NCBI RefSeq assembly: GCF_030818955.1
Contig: NZ_JAUTBF010000001.1
Coordinates: forward strand, 1,922,001 to 1,986,000
Reading direction: 5' to 3'
Length of the DNA: 64,000 nucleotides
Source: Microbacterium trichothecenolyticum
GTDB lineage: Bacteria > Actinomycetota > Actinomycetes > Actinomycetales > Microbacteriaceae
Below are positions 44,287 through 55,380 of this stretch, piece by piece. Position 1 is the first letter of the stretch; each line of letters opens with the position of its first letter. Below the pieces are notes generated by a model, which saw only the letters and a program-made list of their open reading frames with translations, made no database searches and was not told where the DNA came from. The position numbers and the translations under genes were made by a program.

Positions 44287-44705
44287 TACGCGTCGCCCTC
44301 CTCGCGCTTGATGATGCGTGCCTTCAGCGGCAGCTTGTGGATGGCACGGGTCAGTGCTTCACGAGCGAGTTCCTCGTTGACACCCGCGACCTCGAAGAGG
44401 ACGCGGCCCGGCTTGACGTTGGCAACCCACCACTCGGGGGAACCCTTACCCGAACCCATGCGGGTTTCAGCGGGCTTCTTCGTGAGCGGACGGTCGGGGT
44501 AGATGTTGATCCACACCTTTCCACCACGCTTGATGTGACGGGTCATCGCGATACGAGCGGACTCGATCTGACGGTTGGTCACGTAAGCGGGGGTCAGAGC
44601 CTGGATGCCGAACTCACCGAACGACACCGCGGTGCCGCCGGTGGCCTGGCCCGAACGACCGGGGTGGTGCTGCTTGCGGTACTTGACCTTGCGGGGGATG
44701 AGCAT
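44286..44705 (-). CDS. rplP: 50S ribosomal protein L16
   Basis: 139 aa: [40 protein letters not shown]. Contacts A-site tRNA. Coupled to rpsC by TAATG. Confidence 0.98.
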   Translation of the reverse strand: MLIPRKVKYRKQHHPGRSGQATGGTAVSFGEFGIQALTPAYVTNRQIESARIAMTRHIKRGGKVWINIYPDRPLTKKPAETRMGSGKGSPEWWVANVKPGRVLFEVAGVNEELAREALTRAIHKLPLKARIIKREEGDA

Positions 44706-45463
44706 TACGCCGACGCTCCTTCTGCCACGGGGGCCTCGTTGCGCGGGCCACGGCGACGGTCGCCACCGCGGTCGTCACGACCGCGCGACTTCGGCGCGTT
44801 GGCCTGCTCGCGGGCGAGCTCCTTGTTGGTGAGGTCGCCCTTGTAGATCCAGACCTTCACGCCGATGCGGCCGAAGGTCGTCTTGGCCTCGTAGAAGCCG
44901 TAGTCGATGTTCGCGCGGAGCGTGTGCAGGGGCACACGGCCTTCGCGGTAGAACTCCGAGCGGCTCATCTCGGCGCCGCCGAGGCGGCCCGACACCTGGA
45001 TGCGGACACCCTTGGCGCCGGCACGCTGTGCGCCCTGCAGACCCTTGCGCATCGCACGGCGGAACGCCACGCGAGCGGTGAGCTGCTCGGCGACACCCTG
45101 CGCGACCAGCTGAGCGTCGGCCTCGGGGTTCTTGACCTCGAGGATGTTCAGCTGGATCTGCTTGCCGGTGAGCTTCTCGAGATCGGCGCGGATGCGCTCG
45201 GCCTCGGCGCCGCGGCGACCGATCACGATGCCCGGGCGGGCCGTGTGGATGTCGACGCGGACGCGGTCACGCGTGCGCTCGATCTCGATGTTGCTGACGC
45301 CGGCGCGGTCGAGCGACGTGGTCAGCAGGCGACGGATCTTGATGTCCTCGGCGAGGTAGTCGGCGTAACGCTGACCGGCCTTCGTCGAGTCCGAGAACCA
45401 CCGCGACACGTGGTCGGTGGTGATGCCGAGGCGGAAGCCGTACGGGTTGACCTTCTGTCCCAT
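44705..45463 (-). CDS. rpsC: 30S ribosomal protein S3
   Basis: 252 aa with the KH domain ([20 protein letters not shown]) and an mRNA-entry domain. [20 protein letters not shown] opens it; the C-terminal 30 residues are Arg/Gly-rich, normal for actinobacteria. Confidence 0.98.
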   Translation of the reverse strand: MGQKVNPYGFRLGITTDHVSRWFSDSTKAGQRYADYLAEDIKIRRLLTTSLDRAGVSNIEIERTRDRVRVDIHTARPGIVIGRRGAEAERIRADLEKLTGKQIQLNILEVKNPEADAQLVAQGVAEQLTARVAFRRAMRKGLQGAQRAGAKGVRIQVSGRLGGAEMSRSEFYREGRVPLHTLRANIDYGFYEAKTTFGRIGVKVWIYKGDLTNKELAREQANAPKSRGRDDRGGDRRRGPRNEAPVAEGASA

Positions 45464-45861
45464 TACTTGCTCGCCTTCTTGTTGGCGCGAGCCGGGGCAG
45501 CCTCAGCGTTCTCCGGCGTCGCGAGCACGACCGTGATGTGGCTCGTGCGCTTCTTGATCTGGAAGGCGCGACCCTGTGCGCGGGGCTGGAAACGCTTCAG
45601 CGTCGTGCCCTCGTCGACGTACGCGTTCTTCACGTACAGGTCGGCGTCATCCAGGTATTCGTTCGTCTTGTCGGCCGTGACGCGAGCGTTCGCGATGGCC
45701 GAGGCGACGAGCTTGTAGATCGGCTCGCTCGCACCCTGCGGTGCGAACTTCAGGATCGCGAGAGCCTCTTCGGCCTGCTTTCCCTTGATGAGCGCGACGA
45801 CACGACGAGCCTTCTGAGGGGTCACGCGGATGTGTCGCACGCGTGCGATGGACTCCACCAT
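45463..45861 (-). CDS. rplV: 50S ribosomal protein L22
   Basis: 132 aa: [20 protein letters not shown] and the tunnel loop [20 protein letters not shown], the site of macrolide contacts. Short basic tail. Confidence 0.98.
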   Translation of the reverse strand: MVESIARVRHIRVTPQKARRVVALIKGKQAEEALAILKFAPQGASEPIYKLVASAIANARVTADKTNEYLDDADLYVKNAYVDEGTTLKRFQPRAQGRAFQIKKRTSHITVVLATPENAEAAPARANKKASK

Positions 45862-45883
45862 TTCTCTCTCCTCCTCGGTCGCC

Positions 45884-46165
45884 TTAGCGGCGACGGCCCT
45901 TCTTGTCGTCCTTCACGTGGCCGCGGAAGGTGCGGGTGGGCGAGAACTCGCCCAGCTTGTGGCCGACCATGGTCTCGGTCACGAACACGGGGATGTGCTT
46001 GCGACCGTCGTGCACGGCGATGGTGTGTCCCAGCATGGCGGGGATGATCATCGAACGGCGCGACCAGGTCTTGATGACGTTCTTGGAACCGGCTTCGTTC
46101 TGCGAGACGACCTTGCGAAGCAGGTGCTCGTCGACGAAGGGGCCCTTCTTAAGGCTGCGAGGCAT
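45884..46165 (-). CDS. rpsS: 30S ribosomal protein S19
   Basis: 93 aa, standard: [40 protein letters not shown]. Head protein partner of S13. Confidence 0.98.
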   Translation of the reverse strand: MPRSLKKGPFVDEHLLRKVVSQNEAGSKNVIKTWSRRSMIIPAMLGHTIAVHDGRKHIPVFVTETMVGHKLGEFSPTRTFRGHVKDDKKGRRR

Positions 46166-46177
46166 CTTCCTCTACTC

Positions 46178-47017
<840 letters not shown>

Positions 47018-47041
47018 TGTTCTTGTCCTCTATCCCGACCG

Positions 47042-47341
47042 TCAGCCGACAGACGTGAAGATGTCGATGGTGCCCGACTTCAGCGACACGATGGCGCGCT
47101 TGGTGTCCTTGCGCTTGCCGGTGCCGAAGCGGGTGCGACGGGCCTTGCCGACGCGGTTGATCGTGTTGACCGAGGCCACCTTGACGCCGAAGATCTTCTC
47201 GATGGCGAGCTTGATCTCGGTCTTCGACGAGCGGGGGTCCACCAGGAAGGTGTACTTGCCCTCGTCGATGAGCGAGTAGCTCTTCTCGGAGACGACCGGC
47301 TTCAGGATGATGTCGCGCGGGTCCTTGTTGACGGCGGTCAT
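47042..47341 (-). CDS. rplW: 50S ribosomal protein L23
   Basis: 99 aa: [38 protein letters not shown]. Docking site for trigger factor and SRP at the exit tunnel. ATGA overlap with rplD. Confidence 0.97.
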   Translation of the reverse strand: MTAVNKDPRDIILKPVVSEKSYSLIDEGKYTFLVDPRSSKTEIKLAIEKIFGVKVASVNTINRVGKARRTRFGTGKRKDTKRAIVSLKSGTIDIFTSVG

Positions 47342-48000
47342 GCCGAGACCTCCTCGGTGGCAGCGGTCTTCGACGCGACGAACGCGTCGTAGGCGGCCTT
47401 GGTGAAGACGATGTCGTCCGAGACGAGCACGTCGTAGGCGTTCAGCTGGCCGAAGGTCAGCACGTGGACGTACGCGAGGTTGCGCACGCTCTTGACGGTC
47501 AGCTCGTCGTCACGGTCGATGACCACGAGGACGTTCTTGACGGCACCCAGGGCCGTGAGCGCAGCGGCGGCCGCCTTGGTCGAGGGCGCGCCCTCGATGC
47601 CGAAGCTGTCGACGATGTGCAGACGCTGGCCGCGAGCACGGTCGCTGAGCGCGCCCAGGAGGGCGGCGGCGATCATCTTCTTGGGGGTGCGCTGGCCGTA
47701 GTCACGGGGCTTGGGGCCGTGGACGATGCCACCACCGGTCATGTGCGGCGCGCGGATGGAGCCCTGACGGGCGTTACCCGTGCCCTTCTGCTTGAAGGGC
47801 TTGCGGCCGGCACCCGAGACCTCGCCACGACGCTTGGTCGAGTGCGTGCCCTGGCGAGCCGCGGCACGCTGCGCCACGACGACCTGGTGGATGAGGGGGA
47901 TGTTCGTCTTGACGTCGAAGAGGTCGGCGGGCAGCTCGACGGAGCCGGCCTTCTTGCCGTCGGACTTCACGACGTCGAGCGCGAGAGTCGAGTCAGCCAT
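47338..48000 (-). CDS. rplD: 50S ribosomal protein L4
   Basis: 220 aa: [20 protein letters not shown] and [20 protein letters not shown] line the exit tunnel. In other bacteria L4 autoregulates the S10 operon. ATG 48000; longer frames upstream lack homology. Confidence 0.97.
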   Translation of the reverse strand: MADSTLALDVVKSDGKKAGSVELPADLFDVKTNIPLIHQVVVAQRAAARQGTHSTKRRGEVSGAGRKPFKQKGTGNARQGSIRAPHMTGGGIVHGPKPRDYGQRTPKKMIAAALLGALSDRARGQRLHIVDSFGIEGAPSTKAAAAALTALGAVKNVLVVIDRDDELTVKSVRNLAYVHVLTFGQLNAYDVLVSDDIVFTKAAYDAFVASKTAATEEVSA

Positions 48001-48002
48001 GA

Positions 48003-48662
48003 TCAGGCACCCTTCACTGCGTTGCGGACGTAGACGATGCGGCCACGAGCACCGGGGACGGCGCCCTTGACGAGCAGCAGACCCTTCTCGGCGTCGACGG
48101 CGTGCACCGTGAGGTTGAGGACGGTCACGCGCTCGCCACCCATACGGCCGGCCATGCGCATGCCCTTGAAGACGCGGCTCGGGGTCGAGGAGGCGCCGAT
48201 CGAACCGGGCTTGCGGTGGTTGCGGTGGGCACCGTGCGAAGCGGACACACCCTTGAAGTTGTGACGCTTCATGACACCCGCGGTGCCCTTGCCCTTGCTG
48301 GTGCCGACGACGTCGACCAGCTGACCGGCCTCGAAGAGACCGTCGACGGTGAGCTCCTGGCCCAGCGAGTAGTCGGCGGCGTCCGCCGTGCGCACCTCGG
48401 TGAGGTGGCGGCGCGGGGTGACGCCGGCGGCCTCGAAGTGGGCCGTGAGGGGCTTGTTCACCTTGCGGGGGTCGATCTGGCCGTAGCCGATCTGCACGGC
48501 GTTGTAGCCGTCCTTCTCGACCGAGCGGAGCTGGGTCACGACGTTCGGGGCGACCTCGATGACGGTGACGGGAACGAGCTTGCCGTTCTCGTCCCACACC
48601 TGGGTCATGCCGAGCTTGGCGCCGAGGAGGCCCTTGGAGATCTTGGAGTTGATGTCAGCCAT
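48003..48662 (-). CDS. rplC: 50S ribosomal protein L3
   Basis: 219 aa: [40 protein letters not shown], and [17 protein letters not shown]. Assembly-initiator protein. Start ATG 48662, nine bases after rpsJ. Confidence 0.97.
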   Translation of the reverse strand: MADINSKISKGLLGAKLGMTQVWDENGKLVPVTVIEVAPNVVTQLRSVEKDGYNAVQIGYGQIDPRKVNKPLTAHFEAAGVTPRRHLTEVRTADAADYSLGQELTVDGLFEAGQLVDVVGTSKGKGTAGVMKRHNFKGVSASHGAHRNHRKPGSIGASSTPSRVFKGMRMAGRMGGERVTVLNLTVHAVDAEKGLLLVKGAVPGARGRIVYVRNAVKGA

Positions 48663-48670
48663 GTCGAACC

Positions 48671-48979
48671 TCAGAGCTTGATCTCGATGTTGACATCGGC
48701 CGGGAGGTCGAGACGCATCAGCGAGTCGACGGCCTTGGGCGTCGGGTCGATGATGTCGATGAGGCGCTTGTGGGTGCGCATCTCGAAGTGCTCGCGGCTG
48801 TCCTTGTACTTGTGGGGCGATCGGATGACGCACACGACGTTCTTCTCGGTCGGCAGGGGAACCGGGCCCACCACGGTGGCGCCGGCACGGGTCACGGTGT
48901 CGACGATCTTGCGCGCCGACGAATCGAGTCCGGCGTGGTCGTACGACTTCAGGCGAATGCGGATCTTCTGTCCCGCCAT
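48671..48979 (-). CDS. rpsJ: 30S ribosomal protein S10
   Basis: 102 aa: [40 protein letters not shown]. First gene of the operon; also serves transcription antitermination (NusE) in bacteria. Confidence 0.98.
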   Translation of the reverse strand: MAGQKIRIRLKSYDHAGLDSSARKIVDTVTRAGATVVGPVPLPTEKNVVCVIRSPHKYKDSREHFEMRTHKRLIDIIDPTPKAVDSLMRLDLPADVNIEIKL

Positions 48980-49281
48980 TGTCTGCTCTCTCTCTTTCTC
49001 GCGTCTTACCCGACCTGGGGCATTGGACGCACGGTGGTGCTGACGCACCCTGGCACTTCCCCTCGCTCTCGCGAGAGATGCTGCACCGCTGTTCAGCTGT
49101 CAAACCGGACGCCATGGCATCCGGCCCGCCCCGCGCACGCACGCGTGCGAATCCCGTGAAGGATGAGGGGTTCGGTGTGGTGTTCTGCTGCCCGCGGCCC
49201 AGGACCCTGCGCTTGCGCGCCGCCTGTGCACTGCCCTGACAGTGATCCTGGCGCGCGCCGAGCGCACGCCGGAATGTGGAA
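48980..49281 (-). promoter_or_regulatory. Long 5' leader of the S10 operon
   Basis: About 300 nt lie between the predicted start point and rpsJ with no convincing gene. It contains a near-palindrome CCGGACGCCATGGCATCCGG (49105-49124). Such a length suggests a regulatory leader, as in other phyla where L4 binds the S10 leader, but I recognise no known motif. Confidence 0.45.
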
Positions 49282-49288
49282 CTGGACT

Positions 49289-49317
49289 AGTCTACGGACC
49301 CGGTGAGCGTGTCGCAA
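49289..49317 (-). promoter_or_regulatory. Promoter of the S10 operon
   Basis: On the minus strand: TTGCGA (49317-49312), 17-bp spacer, TAGACT (49294-49289). Good housekeeping-sigma spacing and hexamers, placed about 310 bp upstream of rpsJ. Confidence 0.75.
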
Positions 49318-49414
49318 ACCCGGGCGTGTCGCGCTCGGCGGATCCTCAGATTCCGTGTCCGCACGACGCGGCGCCGCCCCCGATTCCCGGGAACGGCGCC
49401 GATGAGAGGGGGCG

Positions 49415-49630
49415 TCAGGAGTTGCCGATGTGTTTGTCGACGTTGGCCCGCGTCTCGTCGATCTTGGCGTGATGCTCGACCGGCACCACCTTCTTGATGG
49501 CATCGGCCGCGCCGTCGAGCACCTTGTCGCTCACCTGCTCGGCCTTCTCGCTCTTGAGCGCCTCTTCGATCTTGTCGCGATTGTCGTCGAGGAGCTTCCT
49601 GCCCTTCGCGATGATGTCGTCCACACCCAT
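49415..49630 (-). CDS. Rv0909-like putative antitoxin family protein
   Basis: 71 aa, almost all helix and charged: MGVDDIIAKGRKLLDDNRDK, then VLDGAADAIKKVVPVEHHAK. Matches the MT0933/Rv0909 family named as antitoxins in mycobacteria. No toxin gene is adjacent, so an antitoxin role here is doubtful. AAGGAG precedes the ATG. Confidence 0.75.
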   Translation of the reverse strand: MGVDDIIAKGRKLLDDNRDKIEEALKSEKAEQVSDKVLDGAADAIKKVVPVEHHAKIDETRANVDKHIGNS

Positions 49631-49740
49631 CTGCGTCTCCTTCGTGACCGGTGCCGGCGCGTTACCGGCGCGATGATTTTCATTGTGAAGGGGATGCCTC
49701 GGCGAGGAAAGGCCTGCCGCCCGGGTGCGCGCGTGGTGTA

Positions 49741-51618
49741 TCAGCCCGCCGATCCCGCGAGGAGCGGATCGCACGAAGAGTCGACGCTCACGGGTGTGTC
49801 GCTCGCCGTCGGCGTGTGCCGAAGGTCGAGGGGGCCGAGCGCTCCCCCCGGGAGCTGGACCGTGTACGACACCGTCCTGGTCTCGCCCTGTCCGAGCGTC
49901 ACCAGACGACTCTCACCGGTGTTGGCGTTCTCGACACCGCTTCGCGACAAAGAGGGGATGTCTCCATCGACGGGATCCATCGCCGTGATGGTCGCGCCCG
50001 GCGGGGCGAAGAAGAGAGTGTCGAGCATCATGGTCGTCTGGGGCAGGCCGTATTCCTTGTTGCGGAATCCCAGGGTGTAGGCGTTGGTGATGTCATCGGT
50101 GATGTCATTACGCATGGTCATCGCGACCGTCACCGTGCGATCCGCCGCACTGCACGTGGCCGAGACCTCGGTCTTCAGGTGATACTCGAGCTTCCCGATC
50201 GAGAAGTCGTTCAGATAGATGCCGAGCTGGGTCGATGCGGTGTTGTCGGCACGCAGTCCTCCGTCGAGGCCGGCCTCCGTCACCAACGCCTGAGCCTGCT
50301 CGTCGGCGAACCACAGATTTATGCGCTGCTCCTGCGCGCTGCGCGTGAGCTGGTCGAACATCGCCACGGGGTTCCACTGCCCGCCGGCGAGTCGGGCGAA
50401 GACCGTCGACGACACCGTGGCGAAGAACACGTCCGACGAGCGACCGTTGTCCCCGGCGTCCCCGTACCGCTGATAGGCATCGCTCAGCAGAAGCTTCACG
50501 GCGTTCTCGGCCGTGATCTGCTCGCCCGTGGGAAGGTCGACGGGGCCGAGGACCTCGAGCAGGTGCGAGAGCACCACCGGGTCGATCGACATCACGCCGT
50601 CGAACTGTGAGCCGTCGGTGCGCTTCCACAGCGACTCGAAGAGACGAGCCGTGGTCGGGAAATCGGGTGTGAAGGTGAAATCCTGCGAGTACCGCGTGAA
50701 CGTGTCGGGGTACAACGCCAGGGTGCTTTCGGGAAGGTCGAGCGCCGATCGGCCGGCTTGTCCCGCGGCATAGAACGCCATGGAATCGGACTGCTCTTTC
50801 AGCTGGATACGTCCGTTGTCGACGACCATCACACTCGATGCCGCCGGATTTCCTCCCGTCGCGCGGATCTCGGCGTTGTTCTGGAACACAACGAGATATG
50901 TCTTGGGACCGTCTCCGCCGGCCGCTGCCAGCAGCGACGGGAGGTACTTCTGCACCAGGGTGAGCGACGGCGCCGCCTGATCGACGATCTGCGCCACCTC
51001 ATCGAGCGGCTCGGTGACGATGGGGAGCAGAAGGGCCCGGTCGATACCGTCGGTGATCGTCTTCGCGTCGGTGAACGCGGCGGTGATCTCGGGGAGCGCC
51101 CCCTCGGCCTGACGGAACGGCTCCAGATTGATCCCGCCGCCCTCGACGGCGAGCGAAGAGAAGTCGGATGCCGAGAGCAGGGCGACCGTGGGCGGCAGAG
51201 CCCGGCTCGTCAGGTCACGCGTCATCGCGGTGAGCTCCTGGACGGCCTGCGTGTTCTCTTTCACCACGGGGATCGAAGAGGCGAGATCCCACAGCGGCCC
51301 CGACGACCCGGCATCCGCCCGGTCCGTCATCTCGAGAACCTCGCCGGAGACCTGGTTCAGTCCGGCGATGTCGCGGTTCGCCACGATCTGCGGCACGAAC
51401 GACAGCTTGGTCTGCGCGCCGAGGAGATCGGTGCGTACGACGCCCGCTTGATGCAGGAACGCCAACGAGATCGCGGCGAACGCGAACGCGACGAACGCGC
51501 ACGCACCAAGGGTCCAGGCGGCGATCGCCGCGGCAACGCGGCCGCGCCGCGTGCCGGCCGCCGGCGCGTCTGACGGGAGACGACGCCGGCGGAGAGGTTC
51601 GGGAGCGGGAGCCGTCAC
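49741..51618 (-). CDS. DUF4012 protein, copy 2
   Basis: 625 aa: basic N-terminus, one helix (about 28-55), long helical region, then the DUF4012 core YLVVFQNNAEIRATGG, and an extracellular beta-rich end. ATG overlaps the stop of the LxxLxG-repeat gene upstream by 4 bp, so the two proteins are made together. It probably acts in export, attachment or modification of the polysaccharide of this cluster; mechanism unknown. Confidence 0.85.
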   Translation of the reverse strand: MTAPAPEPLRRRRLPSDAPAAGTRRGRVAAAIAAWTLGACAFVAFAFAAISLAFLHQAGVVRTDLLGAQTKLSFVPQIVANRDIAGLNQVSGEVLEMTDRADAGSSGPLWDLASSIPVVKENTQAVQELTAMTRDLTSRALPPTVALLSASDFSSLAVEGGGINLEPFRQAEGALPEITAAFTDAKTITDGIDRALLLPIVTEPLDEVAQIVDQAAPSLTLVQKYLPSLLAAAGGDGPKTYLVVFQNNAEIRATGGNPAASSVMVVDNGRIQLKEQSDSMAFYAAGQAGRSALDLPESTLALYPDTFTRYSQDFTFTPDFPTTARLFESLWKRTDGSQFDGVMSIDPVVLSHLLEVLGPVDLPTGEQITAENAVKLLLSDAYQRYGDAGDNGRSSDVFFATVSSTVFARLAGGQWNPVAMFDQLTRSAQEQRINLWFADEQAQALVTEAGLDGGLRADNTASTQLGIYLNDFSIGKLEYHLKTEVSATCSAADRTVTVAMTMRNDITDDITNAYTLGFRNKEYGLPQTTMMLDTLFFAPPGATITAMDPVDGDIPSLSRSGVENANTGESRLVTLGQGETRTVSYTVQLPGGALGPLDLRHTPTASDTPVSVDSSCDPLLAGSAG

Positions 51619-53042
51619 GAGGCTGCACCCGGAATGACATCCGTCGGATCGGGCACCGGCACGACGGGCGGGGGTTCTTCCGTCCCGGACGGCTCGGGTT
51701 CGGGCTGAGGCTCGGGCCCGGGTTGGGACGGCGACGGCGACGGCGACGGCTCGGGAGTGTTGGCGTTGTCGGGGGAGCCACCCGTGTTCGTTCCACCTCC
51801 GGCGTCGGAGTCGCGGCTCGTGTCGGAGGAGCCGCCGCCCGAGTTACGGGGCGTGGTCGGCATCGTCTCCCGTTCCTCTTGCTCCGCAGCGACGACACGG
51901 GCATTCTCCGCACGCAGGGCGTCGACCGCCGCGGCGTACGCGGGCATGTCCGACAGGCCGTCGCCACCCGCCCGCTGGGCCGCCGTCACACGCGCAGCCG
52001 AATCGGTCACCGCATCGCGGAAAGCCTGCGCCGCGGAATCGTTCGCCGCAACGATCGTGGCCGCCTCCGCCTGGATGGCGGTACCCAATGTCGTCAACTG
52101 CCCCCGATAAGAGGAGATCGTGGCGACGATCGTGGCCCGCGCGTCCCGGGCGGCGGTCAGCAGCCCGGGGAGCGTCTCGCGGGCCAGGTGCACACCGTCG
52201 ATCGCACGGCCGACCTCGCTGAGCGACTTCTCGTCGATCGATCCCCGCGCATACGTCGGGACCGACACCGTCCGGGCGGACGATGCGGCCTGGGCCAGAG
52301 CGGCCCGGCCCGCCTCGGCAGCGCTCAAGGGCGCAGACTCCACCCGGCCCTGCAGACTCGCGAGTACCGGCGCGCTCGACTCCGCCAGACTGCTCGCCTC
52401 TGCCACCGATGCCGTGTACAGATCGACCGCGGTCTGGAGAACCTTCGTCTCGTTGGCAAGCTCCGCCTCGCGCTCGCGGAGGCTGACCATGGCGTCATCC
52501 GCCGGATTCGCGGTGGCACGCTGGACGACCGCGAACGACGCCGTGCCGATGAGCGCGAGGACTGCCAGCGCGGAGACCGCGATGCTCAGGTAGTTCGCCG
52601 CGCCACCCTTCCTCCGACCACCGAAGAGAGGACGACGACCCACCTGAGCCAATTCGGGAGCGGCCCACCCCTCGTCGGATTCTCCACCCGTGCGCTCGCC
52701 CACCAGCGCCGACAGTGCTGTCGCCGAGGAGGCGGAACCGGGACGTGAGGGCGCACCCGTCAATGTCGTGAGATCAGCGGTGCCGCGACGAGGGACGTCG
52801 GCGGCAGGTCCGCCTATCAGTGCCTGGAGGTCTCCGGGGCGCGACCCCTCGCCCGTGGGAGCCGTCGCACCGACCATCGTCCGAAGTGCCGCCGTGTCGA
52901 CCGCGCGAGTGCCCACGGAAGAGGCCGTCGGTTTTCCCACCAATGCACGAAGCGCCGATTTCCTGTCGTCACCCCGCGGTGAAGGGCGGGCGGAGGATTC
53001 AGCCGTCCCCGCCTCCCCGAACAACGTCCTGAGATCGTTCAT
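51615..53042 (-). CDS. Single-pass protein with six LxxLxG repeats, coiled coil and Pro-rich tail
   Basis: Unrecognised 475-aa protein. The cytoplasmic N-terminus carries six copies of a short motif: LRTLFG (4-9), LRALVG (31-36), LRTMVG (53-58), LQALIG (72-77), LTTLTG (91-96), LSALVG (110-115), spaced 19-27 residues in otherwise disordered sequence. One membrane helix (about 150-173) follows, then an extracellular Ala-rich coiled coil (about 185-385) and a Ser/Pro/Glu-rich tail. It is coupled to DUF4012 copy 2 and divergent from the Wzz/BY-kinase. I infer an adaptor that presents repeated docking sites to a cytoplasmic partner. Confidence 0.7.
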   Translation of the reverse strand: MNDLRTLFGEAGTAESSARPSPRGDDRKSALRALVGKPTASSVGTRAVDTAALRTMVGATAPTGEGSRPGDLQALIGGPAADVPRRGTADLTTLTGAPSRPGSASSATALSALVGERTGGESDEGWAAPELAQVGRRPLFGGRRKGGAANYLSIAVSALAVLALIGTASFAVVQRATANPADDAMVSLREREAELANETKVLQTAVDLYTASVAEASSLAESSAPVLASLQGRVESAPLSAAEAGRAALAQAASSARTVSVPTYARGSIDEKSLSEVGRAIDGVHLARETLPGLLTAARDARATIVATISSYRGQLTTLGTAIQAEAATIVAANDSAAQAFRDAVTDSAARVTAAQRAGGDGLSDMPAYAAAVDALRAENARVVAAEQEERETMPTTPRNSGGGSSDTSRDSDAGGGTNTGGSPDNANTPEPSPSPSPSQPGPEPQPEPEPSGTEEPPPVVPVPDPTDVIPGAAS

Positions 53043-53205
53043 GGTGCCTCCGCGGCACCATATCCGGTGCCGTTCTGCAAATGTCGTAGGGTTGTCCCGG
53101 GGGGCGCCAGGATTGGCGCGGAATGCTCCGGGAAAGAATAGCCCGAGAATTCTGCGCGCACCTGCCGGGCACCCTTTGACCTTCCGACGGGCGAATGGAC
53201 AAGGC

Positions 53206-54630
53206 TTGGAACTGCGCGATTATCTCCGGATCCTGCACCGCAACTGGATCCTCATCCTTGCGCTGACCGTGCTCGGGGGCGCGGGGGCCTACGGCTACTC
53301 ACTCCTTCAGACTCCCTCGTACGAAGCGGAGACACAGCTCTATGTCTCGGTTCGCTCCGACAGCTCGGGAGTGAGTGAACTCGCCCAGGGGACGACGTTC
53401 GCCCGCCAGGCAGTGGTCAGCTTCGTCGACGTGATCGACAGCGCCCTCGTGCTCGATCGGGTCATCGACGACCTCAACCTCGACACCACCGCGCAGCGAC
53501 TGGCGAGCTCGATCCAGGCATCCTCCGCCACCAACTCGGTCATCATCACCGTCAAGGTGTCGAACCCGAACGCGGAACTCGCGGCATCCATCGCCAACTC
53601 CGTCGGCTCGAACTTCTCCGACGTCGTGGTCAACCGGCTCGAGAAGCCGGACGGCGACACCGCCAGCCTGGTCAAGGTGGAAACCATCGCCCCCGCGCTG
53701 GTTCCGACGTCTCCGGCCACGCCCCGGGTCCCGCTGAACGTCGCCATCGGCATCATCATCGGCCTCGCCCTCGGACTCGGCATCGCGATCCTGCGCTCCG
53801 TCCTCGACACGCGCATCCACTCGCTGCACGACATCGAGGCGGCGACGGAAGCCCCCGTTCTGGGAGGCATCTCCTTCGATCCGGATGCCAAGAAACGTCC
53901 GCTCATCGTGCACGCCGACCCCCGCAATCCCCGTGCCGAGTCGTTCCGCAGCCTGCGCACCAACCTGCAGTTCATCGACGTGGACGGTTCATCGCGCTCG
54001 TTCGTCGTCTCGAGCGCAGGCCCCGGTGAGGGCAAGTCGACCACGACGGCGAACCTCGCGATCGCCCTCGCCGAGACCGGCGCGCGCGTCGTGCTCGTCG
54101 ACGGCGACCTGCGCCTTCCGCGCGTGGCGGACTACATGGGCATCGAGGGCGGCGTCGGACTCACCGACGTGCTCATCGGTCGCGCGGAACTCGTGGACGT
54201 CCTGCAGCAGTGGGGCACCGGCAAGCTCTTCGTCCTGCCCTCGGGCCGGACGCCTCCCAACCCGTCGGAGCTCCTCGGCAGCCAGGCCATGCAGCGCACG
54301 CTCGAAGCCCTCGCCGACGCCTTCGACTACGTGCTCGTCGACGCACCCCCGCTTCTGCTGGTCACCGATGCGGCTGTCGTGTCGCGCTTCACCAGCGGCG
54401 TGCTGATGGTCGCCGCATCCGGCACGACCAAGAAGCCCCAGCTGACCGCCGCGGTCGAGAAGCTCGAGGCGATCGGCAGCCGACTGTTCGGCGTCATCGT
54501 GACGATGCTCCCCTCGAAGGGTCCTGACAGCTACGGGTACGGGGCGTACTCGTATGCCGCACAGGACGGCGCGGCGGACGTCGCTCGAGACGGCCGACGG
54601 ACACGGCGGGACAAGACGGAGCAGCGATGA
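53206..54630 (+). CDS. Fused Wzz-type chain-length regulator and BY-kinase
   Basis: 474 aa. Wzz domain with helices at about 14-34 and 176-198; the loop between is extracellular. The kinase domain has Walker A GPGEGKST (272-279), Walker A' VVLVDGD (295-301), a Walker-B-like YVLVDAPPLLL and a C-terminal tyrosine cluster (SYGYGAYSY) for autophosphorylation. Controls polysaccharide polymerisation and export. Start is TTG 53206 with GGACAAGG upstream; the open frame before it lacks homology. The phosphatase gene follows with a 4-bp overlap. Confidence 0.9.
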   Translation: MELRDYLRILHRNWILILALTVLGGAGAYGYSLLQTPSYEAETQLYVSVRSDSSGVSELAQGTTFARQAVVSFVDVIDSALVLDRVIDDLNLDTTAQRLASSIQASSATNSVIITVKVSNPNAELAASIANSVGSNFSDVVVNRLEKPDGDTASLVKVETIAPALVPTSPATPRVPLNVAIGIIIGLALGLGIAILRSVLDTRIHSLHDIEAATEAPVLGGISFDPDAKKRPLIVHADPRNPRAESFRSLRTNLQFIDVDGSSRSFVVSSAGPGEGKSTTTANLAIALAETGARVVLVDGDLRLPRVADYMGIEGGVGLTDVLIGRAELVDVLQQWGTGKLFVLPSGRTPPNPSELLGSQAMQRTLEALADAFDYVLVDAPPLLLVTDAAVVSRFTSGVLMVAASGTTKKPQLTAAVEKLEAIGSRLFGVIVTMLPSKGPDSYGYGAYSYAAQDGAADVARDGRRTRRDKTEQR

Positions 54631-55235
54631 CGTTCACCATCCTGTCGGTGTGCACGGGGAACATCTGCCGCTCCCCCGTGGCGGAGCTCATCCTGGCCGA
54701 CGCGCTCGCCGGTGTCGCCGACGTGCAGGTCGAGAGCGCCGGCACCGGTGCGCTCGTCGCCCATGGCGTCCCGGTCCCTGCGCAACTGCTCGCTGCGCAA
54801 CGAGGGATCGATACGACCGCCCACCGCGCCCGTCAGGTGGACACGTCGATGATCCGAGGCGCAGATCTCATCCTGACGATGGCGAGAGAGCACCGGCGTG
54901 CGGTCGTGGAGCACGTCCCGGCCGCCATGCGCCGCGCGTTCACACTGCGCGAGCTGGCTCGTATCGCCGACGTCGTCGAGGCCGACGTCCCGGCAGCGCT
55001 CGCCGCGGCGAACGCGACCACGGCCACCCAAGGGATGGCGGCCGCCGTGTCGCTCGCGGCGGCGATGCGGGGAACCGTGCCTCCCCCCGCATCTCCTGAA
55101 GAGTTCGACATCGTCGACCCATATCGCAGGTCGGACGAGGTCTACGCCGCCTCGTTCTCGGAGCTGGCGCCGGCCGCCGACCGCGTCGCAGGCTTCCTGT
55201 TGCACGCTGCGCGACTCGCGCAGCCGTCGTCCTGA
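54627..55235 (+). CDS. Low-molecular-weight protein tyrosine phosphatase (Wzb-like)
   Basis: Removes phosphate from the BY-kinase tyrosines (202 aa). The active-site loop is VCTGNICRSP with Cys9 and Arg15; the general-acid Asp is in EFDIVDPYRRSDE. It is longer than the usual 150-160 aa because of an Ala-rich insertion around residues 115-155. Coupled to the kinase gene. Confidence 0.92.
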   Translation: MTFTILSVCTGNICRSPVAELILADALAGVADVQVESAGTGALVAHGVPVPAQLLAAQRGIDTTAHRARQVDTSMIRGADLILTMAREHRRAVVEHVPAAMRRAFTLRELARIADVVEADVPAALAAANATTATQGMAAAVSLAAAMRGTVPPPASPEEFDIVDPYRRSDEVYAASFSELAPAADRVAGFLLHAARLAQPSS

Positions 55236-55380
55236 TCGATCTCGCCGTCAGGACTCCCCGAGGGCGCATCCCCCACGCATAGGCGCCTTCCGGCACCGGG
55301 GTTTGACTGACCTCGATCGCCTCTGCGGCTCGGCGATACCATCGGCGGCAGCCGACATCCCGATCAGGAGCACACGTGTC

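Noticed and set aside
48663..49142. Upstream extension of rplC over rpsJ
   Set aside because: rpsJ is certain in the other frame; L3 starts [11 protein letters not shown] at 48662.
49415..49630. Toxin-antitoxin locus
   Set aside because: The Rv0909-like protein has no adjacent toxin gene, so a complete module is not supported.
53043..53205. In-frame N-terminal extension of the Wzz/BY-kinase frame up to 52690
   Set aside because: It overlaps the start of the divergent LxxLxG gene and has no homology; TTG 53206 begins the family fold.
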